Assembly (NCBI RefSeq): GCF_020520425.1
Contig: NC_079487.1
Coordinates: 80,853,141-80,917,140 of the forward strand
Length of the DNA: 64,000 bases
Reading direction: 5' to 3'
Source: Spinacia oleracea
Taxonomy: Eukaryota > Streptophyta > Magnoliopsida > Caryophyllales > Amaranthaceae
In this document: positions 33,712 to 43,882 of the stretch, piece by piece
Numbering within the stretch: position 1 is the stretch's first letter
Layout of the letters: every line of letters begins with the position of its first letter
Translations under genes and position numbers: made by a program
The notes under the pieces: generated by a model
Databases searched by the model: none
The model's input: the letters and a program-made list of their open reading frames with translations, nothing else
Told to the model about the DNA's origin: nothing

Positions 33712-34206
33712 TAGGTAACAAAGGTAAACTAAACAGTTTTCTCAACTGGAAAACCTTGCTTTGCGTATTGCAATTATAATTACAATGTAAACATACACAG
33801 ATGTAGTTGAGCTTTTACCTATTCAACGTATAAGCGCTGCATTCAAGGAAAAAATGGAATTGAGGCTTGATTTTGTAGCCCAATTATAGTTTCGAACTTG
33901 AGAAATTCAAGCCATATCAACTACCCAGCCTAACGATGATGGCTTTACAGCCTACTTCTTTGGTATTATGAGCAAAAACATACCAAGTATATGAATAAAA
34001 GATGGCAGAGCCAACTACATTGTCTTATACAGTTATACACAAGGGTAACAATTTACAAGCACAATTAAGCTGAACGACAGTTTGGATCTTTATGTACAAA
34101 TTCTAAAGGTGGGACAGCCATGTAATTCCACGCCTCACACAGACTTGGTGTCCGCGTGCAATCAAGTAATCACCTGCATCGATCCATACTGTCATGAAAG
34201 GATTGT
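33712..34206 (-). other. 3' region of the host gene
   Basis: Non-coding sequence between the MITE and the stop codon at 34207-34209. It should hold the 3' UTR and polyadenylation site of the minus-strand gene. I cannot place the cleavage site. Confidence 0.4.
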
Positions 34207-34678
34207 TCAGTAAGCCACACCACCGGAGAAGCTGTCTCCGTCATGATGTAGACTCTCGGTGAGCCAGTAACCATCCCAAGACCCACCAAGCCGCTGCTTA
34301 TTCAGAAAATTCAAACTTTCAATATGTGTCAGGCAGAACTAAACCACAGTAAAAAGAAAACTTTAAAGGAACAACTTCACTTTCATTCCATTCCATTTTA
34401 ATTTTATTTTAATTCATTTATTTCTTGATCAGTACAAGGGTGATCAAAGGCCAAATCCCAAAAATCGACCTCTTTCGATGATGATCAAAGAGAGAAGTCA
34501 GGGATTTACTATCCTTCCATTTCGTTCCCTCAATATGTTCAAAATAAGGGGCAACTTAAAATTCCAAATTGGAGCACCTACGATTCAAATTATGACGATT
34601 TCTTAGCTATCATGATCCATTAGACCGATGAAAGAAGATGCGGAAAACTAATAGCATGAACCAAGAGAACAGACATCA

Positions 34679-34712
<34 letters not shown>

Positions 34713-34786
34713 TCGTGTAATAAAGTAACAGAGACTAGACATTTTCAAATTAATTAAAAAGAGTACATCAACAATCTTATGCAATG

Positions 34787-34827
<41 letters not shown>

Positions 34828-37800
34828 TTATTAACTGAATAAATCCACTAATCGTCCAAAGATAATTCGTTTTCAGAGGGTGACAAACCTGAACCATGGT
34901 AAATTCAAATATCTCTTCTTCTGCTGGACGAGTTCCTTGCAACCAAACTCGTTGCTTGAAGAGATTCTGAGCCACGATAGCACTAATGAAGATTAGCAGG
35001 TATAACAACATTAATTCACAGGACCTGCAAATAGTAAATATCCCATGTTGAATAATGCAAAAATATCCAAGCCTACCTCCTTAACCCATAAACTGCTCAG
35101 TATTTTCCTTTCCTTATGACCAAGCAACACTCGGTAGCTGGAATGGTGAAATATTCGCCTGAATCGTTCAAACTGCAGGAGAAGCAGAAAAGTTAACTGC
35201 ATGTTATTTTGCAAACATGAATCATAAAGAATGAAGATGAAGTTATTTTCCAGAGATGTACGGACCTGCCCTAAATCAAAGTGTGGTCCGAAATAAGTAG
35301 ATCTTTCAAAAGGATCAAATCCAGCAAACTGTTGATAGCAAACAAAATTTTATGTCGCAGAATAAAAAGAAAAAACGCTGAATCCCATCTGAGTATATGG
35401 CAATTTTACCCTATACATGACCTCGATCCCATAATCTTGATAAGGTTGATCATTGTACTTCAAGGCATCAAGCTGATGGCTAACAGCTTCTTCTGCACTA
35501 AACTATATGATAAGTTAAAATAGATTTTATAATGAATTTTAGAAAAGCAACAAACTTTGCAAAGAGAAATTACATTTATTGTTGGACCAAAAGGTTTCTT
35601 CTTGCGAGCTTCAAGCCTACAGAATTATGGAGGAGGAAAATTAGCAAGTAATGCATTAGAGATTAGACTGATCCAAGAAATTTGCTGGGGGTAAGCTTCA
35701 ATAGACGCCCACCAACATGCCAGGCACTTTCCAGAATGTATTACCCCAATTAAACATGAAACTGGAAAAGGTCCAGTCCATGTAAAAGAATGACAGGACC
35801 AAAAAGCTCAAGCTGCAAGCGTCAAGCGTAAAGCATGGCTTTCAAGTTAAGAAGGGGAGATATTTATACTCCAGTATAAAAGTTTAGCATCAGTGCTGAA
35901 CTCAAAACTGGAAGACAACTAGAAAAGGAGATAATGTGCAAAGCACCAGTAGAAGATTCAGCAGCTACTGCAGCCCCTGCTTCTTCGGGTGGAGACAGTG
36001 AGAAACAACTAAAGAAAGACATTCCAATATTGGCACGGAGGGGGCAGGGATTTGCAGAGTTTTGATTAGAACTAATACGCCCTCAACAATGTCAAAACCG
36101 TACCCTAAAAGGCTAAATTCAGGAGTCAGCAAAGTGCATACTAGCAAGTACCAATTATTCTCATGATAGGTTCATTTTATTTTTCACCCGTAGTCCCTTA
36201 AACAGAATCCACACACATAAACAAAGAGAGAGAAATCAACAATTATAAACTGGTTCTTCAGTTCAGTTTTAGCCTTAACACCATATGCAATGGACTAAAA
36301 GTATAAGCCTCAATGTCCAATCAAACATTCACCAAAACTGTTTGCACTTCTTATCACATAGTAGCGCAAATACAGGCTTTGGTTATCACAGGGTAAGGCT
36401 GCGTACATTTGACCGTGTCCCCGCCTGGATAGGAGCCTCTATAATCCAAGTGCCAATACCGTAATAGGCACTAGGAAGCCGAGTTCACACAAGCTAGAAA
36501 AGGCAATGATGCAGACAGGTTTAAACCGGGTTTTAAATACAACCAGCCACAAAATGCAATGATGCCAAGGATACCAACTAAGCTAGTTGACACGTCCAAA
36601 TAAAACGTACCCTTGATCAATAAAAGAGTTAGTCAAACGTGTAAAATATTCTCCTCGAAAATGACTTTCCCCTATTCAATCATTTTTCGTTGTTTGTTTT
36701 AGCAAAACAATTTTCCAATAATCCTCTCAAAGGTGGAAAATAACTCCGCCTGTGAGTGTCGCGTATGCGGCATTCACTTGTGAGTGTCGCGTATGCGGCA
36801 TTCGCTGCCGGTCCCAAGCCCGGATAAAGGAGGAGGGTGCGGTAGGTCGGTGGCGGCCAGCATTAAAACTAAGCCACATATCATGACATGAATCGACAAT
36901 GGAATATCGTGGGGGCGTCCCCTTCTCAGCGACGCGCTACACCTCTTAAGCCCGGGTGTAGTGAAAAATATGTGAGGGTTGCTAGGTCGTCGCCCAGAAG
37001 CGGCGCGCCACCCCTACACCTGGGGGTGGTGTCAAATATGCAAGGGTGCGCTACACTTCCTAGGCCCGGGTGTAGTGGAAAATATGCAAGGGTTGCTAGG
37101 CCGTCGCCCGGAAGCGGCGCGCCACCCGATGGTGGTGTTAACTATCCAAGGTTTCATGGTAAGGGTAAGGGTAAGGGTAAGGGTAAGGGTAGTAGGATGC
37201 GATTTGGGGCTTGGAACATTGGCTCTTTGACAGGGAGATTAGTCGAAGTAGTAGAGGTTATGAGGAGGAGAATTAACATATTATGTTTGCAGGAGACTAA
37301 GTGGGTTGGAAACAAGGCAAGAGAAATAGCTCCATGTGGTTATAAGCTTTGGTATTCGGGAAAAACTAGGGGTAGGAATGGGGTAGGTATCCTTATTGAC
37401 AGAGATTATATTGATGATGTAGTGGAGGTGTCCCGAAAGAGTGATCGAATTATGAGTATTAAGCTTGTGATAGGGGATGAGTTTGTAACTATTGTGAGTG
37501 CCTATGCACCACAAGCAGGACTAGATGCGTCAACTAGACAAGAATTTTGGGAGGATTTAGAAGAAGTGGTGCAACGTGTCCCTAGAAGTGAGAAACTCAT
37601 CATTGGTGGGGATCTCAATGGACATGTAGGCTCGAGTCGCGATGGATTTGAAAGCATTCATGGTGGTTTTGGGTATGGGGAGCGGAATGAAGCGGGAAAT
37701 GCTATTTTGGATTTTGCATTGGCATATGACTTGGGTATAATGAACACTTGGTTTGAGAAAAGAGAATCTCACCTAGTAACCTATAGGAGTAGAGATAATG

Positions 37801-40800
37801 CGAGTCAGATTGACTTCTTTTTAGTAAGGAATGCTTTGAGACAGTGCTACACCAATTGTAAGGTGATTCCGGGTGAGAGTACAGCAACCCAACATAGACT
37901 TGTGGTACTTGATTTTCGAGGTAGAAGTTATATAAGAAAGAGAAGACCACTAGTGGAGCCTAGGATCAAGTGGTGGAAACTTCAAGGGGAGCAACAACTA
38001 AAATTCGTGGAAAAGGTGGCAAGTGAAGGTATTTGGGTCGAGGATATGGATTTGGATATAGACTCATTATGGACAAGAATGGAGCACACCATAAAGGGAG
38101 TGGCGAAAGAGGTCCTAGGGGAATCTAAAGGAATCATGCCACCAAGTAAGGACACATCTTGGTGGAACGAAGTTGTGCAACAAGCTATAAAGAGCAAACG
38201 AGAATGCTATAAAGAGTTGGGAAAATGTAGAAGTGATGAGAACTACAAGAAGTACAAGGAGGCTAAAAGGGAAGCAAAGAAGGCCGTAAGAGAGGCTAGA
38301 GCAAAGGTGAATCAGGATCTTTACGCAAGATTGGATACAAAGGAAGGTGAAAAAGATATCTATAGACTTGCTCGAATGAGAGATAGAAAGACGCGAGACA
38401 TCGGGAGGATTAAATGTGTGAAAGATATTGATCAAAAAGTTTTGGTGGGAGATAAGGAAATCAAGGATAGATGGAGGTTCTATTTTGATAGCTTGTTCAA
38501 CGGGGATCAAGGGCGCGATATTGGGGATACAAATATCCCTAGGGATATGTTTAACCTAGACTTTATGCGAAGAATTCAAAAGAGAAAAGTCGAAATGGCA
38601 CTGAAAAAGATGGGACGCAAGAGGGCAGTGGGGCCCGATGGTATACCTATCGAAGTCTGGAGATGCTTGGGAGAGAGAGGGGTTGTATGGTTAACAACTC
38701 TTTTCAACAAGATTTGGGGAAGTAATAGGATGCCATTAGAGTGGAGGAAGAGTACTATCATCCCCTTGTACAAGAATAAGGGTGATGTCCAGGATTGTGC
38801 CAACTATCGAGGAATCAAACTAATGAGTCATACTATGAAACTTTGGGAGCGGATTATTGAGCAAAGACTGAGGAAAACTGTGAAAATTTCGGAGAACCAG
38901 TTTGGATTTATGCCTGGGAGATCGACTATGGAGGCCATTCATCTTATAAGGCAACTAATGGAGAATTATCGGGATAAGAAGAAGGAGTTAGATATGGTTT
39001 TCATAGATTTGGAGAAGGCGTATGACAAGGTACCAAGGGAAATCCTTTGGTGGGCATTAAGTAAGAAAGGAATACCGAGGAAGTATATTGATATCATCAA
39101 GGACATGTATGAGGGAGTTAGCACGAGTGTGAGAACTAGTGTTGGTAAGACCGAAGAATTCCCCATTACGATTGGAGTGCATCAAGGTTCCGCACTTAGC
39201 CCGTTTCTTTTTGCTATAGTCATGGACGAATTGACGAGGTCAATCCAAGATGGTATTCCCTGGTGCATGATGTTTGCAGATGATATTGTGTTGATTGATG
39301 AAACAAAAGAAGGAGTGGAAAGTAAGTTGGAGTTATGGAGACAAACGTTGGAATCTCGGGGTTTTAGGCTAAGTAGAAACAAGACGGAATATATAGAGTG
39401 TAAGTTTAGTGGAGTCCAAGATAGAGAGACAGGGGATATTACCTTAGATGGGAAAATTGTCCAAGGCTCTGAAACGTTTCGTTATTTAGGATCTATTATC
39501 CAAAAGGATGGAGAATTGGATGGCGATGTGGCCCATAGAATCAAAGCAGGTTGGTTGAAGTGGAAAGGTGCCACGGGGTTCCTATGTGATTCAGGCATGC
39601 CCCAAAGATTGAAGGGAAAATTTTACCGCACGGCAATTCGACCAACTTTGTTATACGGCACAGAATGCTGGGCAGTGAAACATTGTCACGTGCACAAGAT
39701 GAATGTGACGGAGATGCGCATGTTACGTTGGATGTGTGGGCATACAAGAAAGGATCGTTTGAGAAATGAGATTATTAGGAAGAAAGTAGGGGTTGCACCG
39801 ATTGAGTTTAAGATGATGGAAAATCGTTTAAGATGGTTTGGACATGTGAGCAGAAGACCAAGTGATGCCCCGGTTAGGAGGATAGAAGGGTGGCAAAGTG
39901 ATAGAATTGCTAGGGGTAGGGGAAGACCTAAGAAAACTTGGAGGAAGGTGATTGAGCACGATATGAGCTTTCTTGGGATTGAGGAAAATATGGCGTTGGA
40001 TAGGACAGAGTGGAGGGAGAGAATATGCATTGATGACTTCAGTTGATTTATACAGTTTTCATGTTTTTGTTTCTTTCTATTTTTATTTTATTTTTTATTC
40101 TTATTTTTATTTTTATTTTATTTTTAAAATTCTTTTAATTTTTTTTAATTTACATGCTATTTTGAAATATACTTATTTTACTTAATCATTTATTTTAAAC
40201 TTTACTTATTTTTTTATTATCTCTTACAATATATCTTCTATAATATATATACATTTTTCTCTTATCTTACTTTCATTAATTCCACTTTCTCTTCCTTGTT
40301 TTTCTTATTACTTCTTGCTCCTTTTTTGTTTGATTGGTGACAATCACGATCTCCTACGACGATTCATGTTAGCCGACCCCAAATCATTTTGGGACTAAGG
40401 CTTTGTTGTTGTTGTTGTTGTTGCCTCTCAAAGGTGGAAAATATTTTTCATTAAAAACGGAAACTACTTTTCCTCTCTACCTCCCTCAGTCCCTCCTCTT
40501 TCTTCCCATGGATATTCACCCGTCTACTCCCATTTTCCTTTACTCTTGAATTTCTTGTAAGGAACCAAACAAAAGAAAGTAATTTGGAATAGTGGCTTTC
40601 AATCATTTTTCACTGAAACGTTTTCTTGTAAGGAACCAAACAAAACCTTATTCCAAGTTAAATCAATTGGGAAATCAACTAGGAAACCTAATTCCCAAAA
40701 TTATCTGCCAATTTGAATTCTTCCATCTATTAAAGCCCATTTTTGGACCAAACCCACCTCAAAATTCTACAGAACAATCACTCATGATAGTGTCTAACGA

Positions 40801-41128
40801 GCCTTAAGGAAGTAGCAATGATGTATGCGGGATTCGACTACATTTTCTCACCCATGATTTAATTAGTACCAATTAAGCTAACTTGCATCTACACAATAAT
40901 CAATCAATAAAACTGTAACAATAATACAATATATGTTACTTAAATTACAAAATAATTGAAAAAAAGAAGAGAAGATTACCAAACAGCAGATAGAAAATCA
41001 GGGATATCAGCAGAAGCCCTGAAGCGGGAAGAAGGAGAAGGGAAGTGCGTAGGCCTATGTTGCCCATTGAAAGATTTGGATAAGAGTGTGAGAGATGGAG
41101 GAGTTGCTAAAGATGAACTAAACGACAT
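34207..41128 (-). CDS. Seven-exon host gene for a 202-aa, probably plastid-targeted protein
   Basis: Coding exons by GT/AG borders and phase: 41128-40980, 35616-35574, 35502-35410, 35328-35266, 35172-35077, 34966-34889 and 34293-34207. They sum to 609 nt with no internal stop. The protein starts MSFSSSLATPPSLTLLSKS, Ser/Thr-rich and nearly free of acidic residues, as in chloroplast transit peptides. A conserved-looking core follows: FSAEEAVSHQLDALKYNDQP, FERFRRIFHHSSYRVLLGHK, VWLQGTRPAEEEIFEFTM, and a C-terminus GGSWDGYWLTESLHHDGDSF. The QLDALKYND...F pattern recalls small NTF2-like/DUF4864-type proteins, but that is a tentative family guess. Exons 2-7 are compact (35616-34207), while intron 1 is 5.4 kb because it holds a LINE. 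The function is not known to me. Confidence 0.82.
34680..34827. repeat. Poly-A run and ATT microsatellite in the last intron
   Basis: About 31 A in a row from 34680, then a TTA/ATT triplet array at about 34788-34827. Both lie in intron 6 of the host gene and are likely length-variable. Confidence 0.9.
36388..36460 (+). mobile_element. Possible SINE fragment in intron 1
   Basis: GGGTAAGGCTGCGTACATTT followed by CCCCGC and GGAGCCTC resembles the 3' half of the widespread plant Au-type SINE. Only this part is present and I see no tail or duplication. Confidence 0.35.
36723..36742 (+). repeat. LINE target-site duplication, left copy
   Basis: Identical over 20 bases to 40424-40443 at the other end of the LINE; the sequence before and after joins as one AT-rich intron sequence. 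Confidence 0.95.
36888..40046 (+). CDS. RTE LINE polyprotein: AP endonuclease and reverse transcriptase
   Basis: 1052 codons with no stop. The first about 100 residues are a repeat-rich leader (two RSSPRSGAPP/RPSPGSGAPP-like units and a GKGKGKGKG run). An in-frame Met at residue 104 (MRFGAWNIGSLTGR) could be the real domain start. Residues about 104-330 are an APE-type endonuclease: LCLQETKW, GGDLNGHVG, QIDFFLVRN and the TQHRLVVLD histidine motif. Residues about 600-870 are the reverse transcriptase: ANYRGIKLMSH, NQFGFMPGRST, VFIDLEKAYDKVPRE, GVHQGSALSPFLFA and the catalytic FADD at about 796-799. The C-terminal part has WMCGHTRKDRLRNE and RLRWFGHVSRRP, typical of plant RTE ORFs often misnamed craniofacial development protein 2. 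All catalytic motifs I can check are present. Confidence 0.93.
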   Translation: MNRQWNIVGASPSQRRATPLKPGCSEKYVRVARSSPRSGAPPLHLGVVSNMQGCATLPRPGCSGKYARVARPSPGSGAPPDGGVNYPRFHGKGKGKGKGKGSRMRFGAWNIGSLTGRLVEVVEVMRRRINILCLQETKWVGNKAREIAPCGYKLWYSGKTRGRNGVGILIDRDYIDDVVEVSRKSDRIMSIKLVIGDEFVTIVSAYAPQAGLDASTRQEFWEDLEEVVQRVPRSEKLIIGGDLNGHVGSSRDGFESIHGGFGYGERNEAGNAILDFALAYDLGIMNTWFEKRESHLVTYRSRDNASQIDFFLVRNALRQCYTNCKVIPGESTATQHRLVVLDFRGRSYIRKRRPLVEPRIKWWKLQGEQQLKFVEKVASEGIWVEDMDLDIDSLWTRMEHTIKGVAKEVLGESKGIMPPSKDTSWWNEVVQQAIKSKRECYKELGKCRSDENYKKYKEAKREAKKAVREARAKVNQDLYARLDTKEGEKDIYRLARMRDRKTRDIGRIKCVKDIDQKVLVGDKEIKDRWRFYFDSLFNGDQGRDIGDTNIPRDMFNLDFMRRIQKRKVEMALKKMGRKRAVGPDGIPIEVWRCLGERGVVWLTTLFNKIWGSNRMPLEWRKSTIIPLYKNKGDVQDCANYRGIKLMSHTMKLWERIIEQRLRKTVKISENQFGFMPGRSTMEAIHLIRQLMENYRDKKKELDMVFIDLEKAYDKVPREILWWALSKKGIPRKYIDIIKDMYEGVSTSVRTSVGKTEEFPITIGVHQGSALSPFLFAIVMDELTRSIQDGIPWCMMFADDIVLIDETKEGVESKLELWRQTLESRGFRLSRNKTEYIECKFSGVQDRETGDITLDGKIVQGSETFRYLGSIIQKDGELDGDVAHRIKAGWLKWKGATGFLCDSGMPQRLKGKFYRTAIRPTLLYGTECWAVKHCHVHKMNVTEMRMLRWMCGHTRKDRLRNEIIRKKVGVAPIEFKMMENRLRWFGHVSRRPSDAPVRRIEGWQSDRIARGRGRPKKTWRKVIEHDMSFLGIEENMALDRTEWRERICIDDFS
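37159..37191 (+). repeat. GGGTAA microsatellite inside the LINE ORF
   Basis: Five to six tandem GGGTAA units, coding for the GKGKGK run. Copy number can vary by whole units without breaking the frame. Confidence 0.9.
40424..40979 (-). other. Intron 1, LINE-distal part
   Basis: Begins with the right copy of the 20-bp duplication, then AT-rich intron sequence up to the GT donor at 40978-40979. No gene seen. Confidence 0.7.
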
Positions 41129-41550
41129 CGTATTTGTTTTCTTTGACAGAATTAATTTATCTTCTGCGCTGCGTTTCTGGGTTTAAGATTGTGAAAAATT
41201 GGAGGATGAAGATGATCAATTTTTGTGAAAATATGTTGAATTTGTTTTCTGTGAGAGTTATTGATATTGGATTTTGATCAATTTTTGGTACGCTTTTGAT
41301 GTCAAGGCCGCTGGATTTTCACAAAAAGATGATTGGACGAGCATCTAACGTGAAAAGAAAAGTATTGGTTAGTGACAAATTTGCTCACTACCAGTCTACC
41401 ACGACTCCACGAGTACCAATTCAGTACCTCACCAAAGAAGAAGACTTGAACAAAAAGAAGCTGAGTAAGTGAGTAGTGAGGCCCCTGATCTACTAAAGAT
41501 TGGTACTTCTCGAGTAATAGCGTAATATAAATGTATTTCAAATATATGTA
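41129..41550 (-). promoter_or_regulatory. 5' flank of the host gene
   Basis: Sequence upstream of the ATG at 41126-41128. The first 60-100 bases are probably 5' UTR (AATACGATG start context). I see no confident TATA box. MITE debris begins at 41551, so the native upstream region is at most about 420 bp before transposon sequence. Confidence 0.4.
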
Positions 41551-41795
41551 CTACCTCCGTCCCGGAATACTCACAACGGTTTGACTGGACACGCTTGTCA
41601 ATGCACAACTTTGACCATCAATATATTCAATTATATATTACTCCCTCCGTCCCTTAATACTCGCACCGTTTTGACTGAACACGCATGCCGATGCACAACT
41701 TTGACCACCAATATCTTTAACTACATATTATAAAAACTTATAAATTTTTTAATATTTTGAAGCCAACACTATATTATATACTAAATTTTTTATAT
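41551..41795. mobile_element. Two MITE left ends in tandem, truncated
   Basis: CTACCTCCGTCCCGGAATAC at 41551 and CTCCCTCCGTCCCTTAATAC at 41641 begin two copies of the same family, 90 bp apart, each preceded by TA. The two share CGGTTTGACTG-like and GCACAACTTTGACCA blocks. No right end is present; the sequence runs directly into the Copia LTR at 41796. Confidence 0.75.
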
Positions 41796-43019
41796 AGTCT
41801 TTAGGACTCCAAGTGTCGTCCCTCCGTAGATAGTCCACAGCACGTCCGGATCCGCCTTAAGATTGACCAACTAGAATCGCCCTTAAGGTACTAGAATTTT
41901 CGGCACTTTTGAGCAAGATGTGTGTCTGAATTTTTCTCTCAAAACTCACTTTGAATACTTTAAAACTCGTTATAAATTGTGAACCCAGGCCACATATTTA
42001 TAGGGGTATGGAAAGAGAATTGGAATCCTATTAGGATACGAATTAATTAAACTTAGAATCCTACAAGAACTCTAATTAATTAATTTATCAAATAGAATTA
42101 GGAATTTAATCATTAACCGAACTCTGCACGTTTTAGGAATCATGCATGAACACAAACACTTACGCACACACACACGGCAGCCACGATGGGCCGCCCATGC
42201 GCGTGCGTGCGAGCAGCAGCCCACGCAGCGAGGCCTACGCGAGCTACAAGCCCACGCAAGCACCTGCGCGCGCTGCGCGCGCTGTGCGCGCTGCCACGGC
42301 CTGCTGGGCTTGGCCTTGCGCTGGGCCTGGCGTGGCCTTGGCTGTTCGTGTGGCGCGCTTGGCTTGCTGGGCGATGGCCTGGCTTCGTGCTGGGCCCTCG
42401 TCCGGCAGGCCTCGTCCGATGCTTATTCGTAAGATACGCTTCCGATTAAATTTCCGATTCCGGAATTCATTTCCGATACGAACAATATTTAACATTTCCG
42501 ATTCCGGAATTAATTTCCGTTTCGAACAAATATTTAATATTTCCGTTTCCGGAATTATTTTCCGATTCTGGCAATATTTCCATTTCCGATAATATTTTCC
42601 GATACGTACCATGTTTCCGTTTCCGGCAACATCTACGACTTGGATAATATTTATATTTCCGATACGATCCATATTTCCGTTTCCGGCAATATCATCGTTT
42701 CCGGAGTATTCATTTCTTGCTTGTGACGATCTCAGCTCCCACTGAAACCAAGATCCTTCGATTCCGAATATTCATAGATGGAGTATTTAATGCCATTAAA
42801 TACTTGATCCGTTTACGTACTATTTGTGTGACCCTACGGGTTCAGTCAAGAGTAAGCTGTGGATTAATATCATTAATTCCACTTGAACTGAAGCGGCCTC
42901 TAGCTAGGCATTCAGCTCACTTAATCTCACTGAATTATTAACTTGTTAATTAATACTGAACCGCATTTATTAGACTTATCATAGAATGCATACTTGGACC
43001 AAGGGCATTATTTCCTTCA
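41796..43019 (-). repeat. C1 3' LTR, truncated at its outer end
   Basis: Matches 50793-52016. The minus strand starts TGAAGGAAATAATGCCC. The TATAAATA box is at 41995-42002. A GC-rich block lies at 42160-42420 and the TTTCCG array at about 42440-42710. The first 155 bp of the plus-strand LTR (50638-50792 in the other copy) are missing, replaced by MITE sequence. Confidence 0.9.
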
Positions 43020-43882
43020 GTCTCCCACTTGTCCTTAGGGACAAGTGTGCATTTCCTAATTCCTTTGTCGCTCGATGCTTACTCTTGAACATAAGGTAAG
43101 AGTTGTCATCCTTATTATGTCCAGAGGTGTTCCTCGGTTTCAGAGTTCAACTGATCAAATAAACAGATAATCATAGCCTATGATTCATCCGAGCACGGCC
43201 ATGCATTTCACAGTTTCTAGCTCTCCGAGTGGCCTTGTACAACTTTTAAGCATCTCATCCCGATTTATGGGAGGACAATCCCAATCTTGTGATCTTGAGA
43301 TTAGACTTCGTTTGATAGGTGATTACCTGAGCGTTGCCTTTATAGCCTCCTTTTACGGTGCGACGGTTGGTCAACGTCAAAGCAACCAGTTCTCAAACAA
43401 GTAATCTCAAATCACTCAGGTATGAGGATTTAGTGTCTAATAATTTAATGAAATTTACTTATGACAGATTTTCATCTCTTACAGTAAAGTTTCATAGGTC
43501 TTGTCCGATACTAATCTTCCCAAAGTAAGTATCTATGCAAATGATTATGACATTGCCATGTCCACATAGTTCAAGAAACAGAACTACTAGTCATCTTGTA
43601 TTCTAATCGTCTAACGTTTTCTATGCGTCCAATTTTATAGAAAACTCCGATTAGGGACCATTTTCAACCTTTGACATTCAAGTTCACTTGATAGACATTT
43701 CTTAGTCACAGGACTGGTCCTGACAGTCTATCTTGAATATATCGTCAAGTTGAAGGGACTCATCATTTAATAAACCACAAATTAAATGGAAAAATGAATT
43801 CTTTTCATTTATTGTGAATGATCAACCAATAATGTTTTACAAAGATTTAAACTCTAAAACTTTAAAACATTAAACAGAGACA
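43020..43882 (-). other. Copia PPT and region downstream of pol
   Basis: The minus strand reads CAAGTGGGAGAC directly before the LTR (43031-43020), the usual Copia purine tract. The rest, up to the pol stop at 43883, is non-coding 3' sequence of about 0.85 kb. Confidence 0.8.

Larger units (their letters stand above)
36743..40423 (+). mobile_element. Complete RTE-clade LINE in host intron 1
   Basis: The element is flanked by a perfect 20-bp duplication, cctctcaaaggtggaaaata, at 36723-36742 and 40424-40443. Its 3' end is a TTG repeat (GGCTTTGTTGTTGTTG...), the kind of short-repeat tail used by RTE elements rather than poly-A. The 5' UTR has a tandem duplication of GTGAGTGTCGCGTATGCGG (36752-36806). 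One long ORF spans 36888-40046. It is oriented opposite to the host gene. The exact duplication and unbroken ORF indicate a recent insertion. Confidence 0.95.

Noticed and set aside
37159-37191. GGGTAA repeats resembling a telomere array
   Set aside because: The unit is GGGTAA, not the plant TTTAGGG (or its complement CCCTAAA), it is only 33 bp long, and it lies in frame within the LINE ORF, coding for a Gly-Lys run.
37557-40030. Several minus-strand ORFs of 66-131 aa opposite the LINE ORF
   Set aside because: Shadows of the long LINE frame on the opposite strand; no independent domain.
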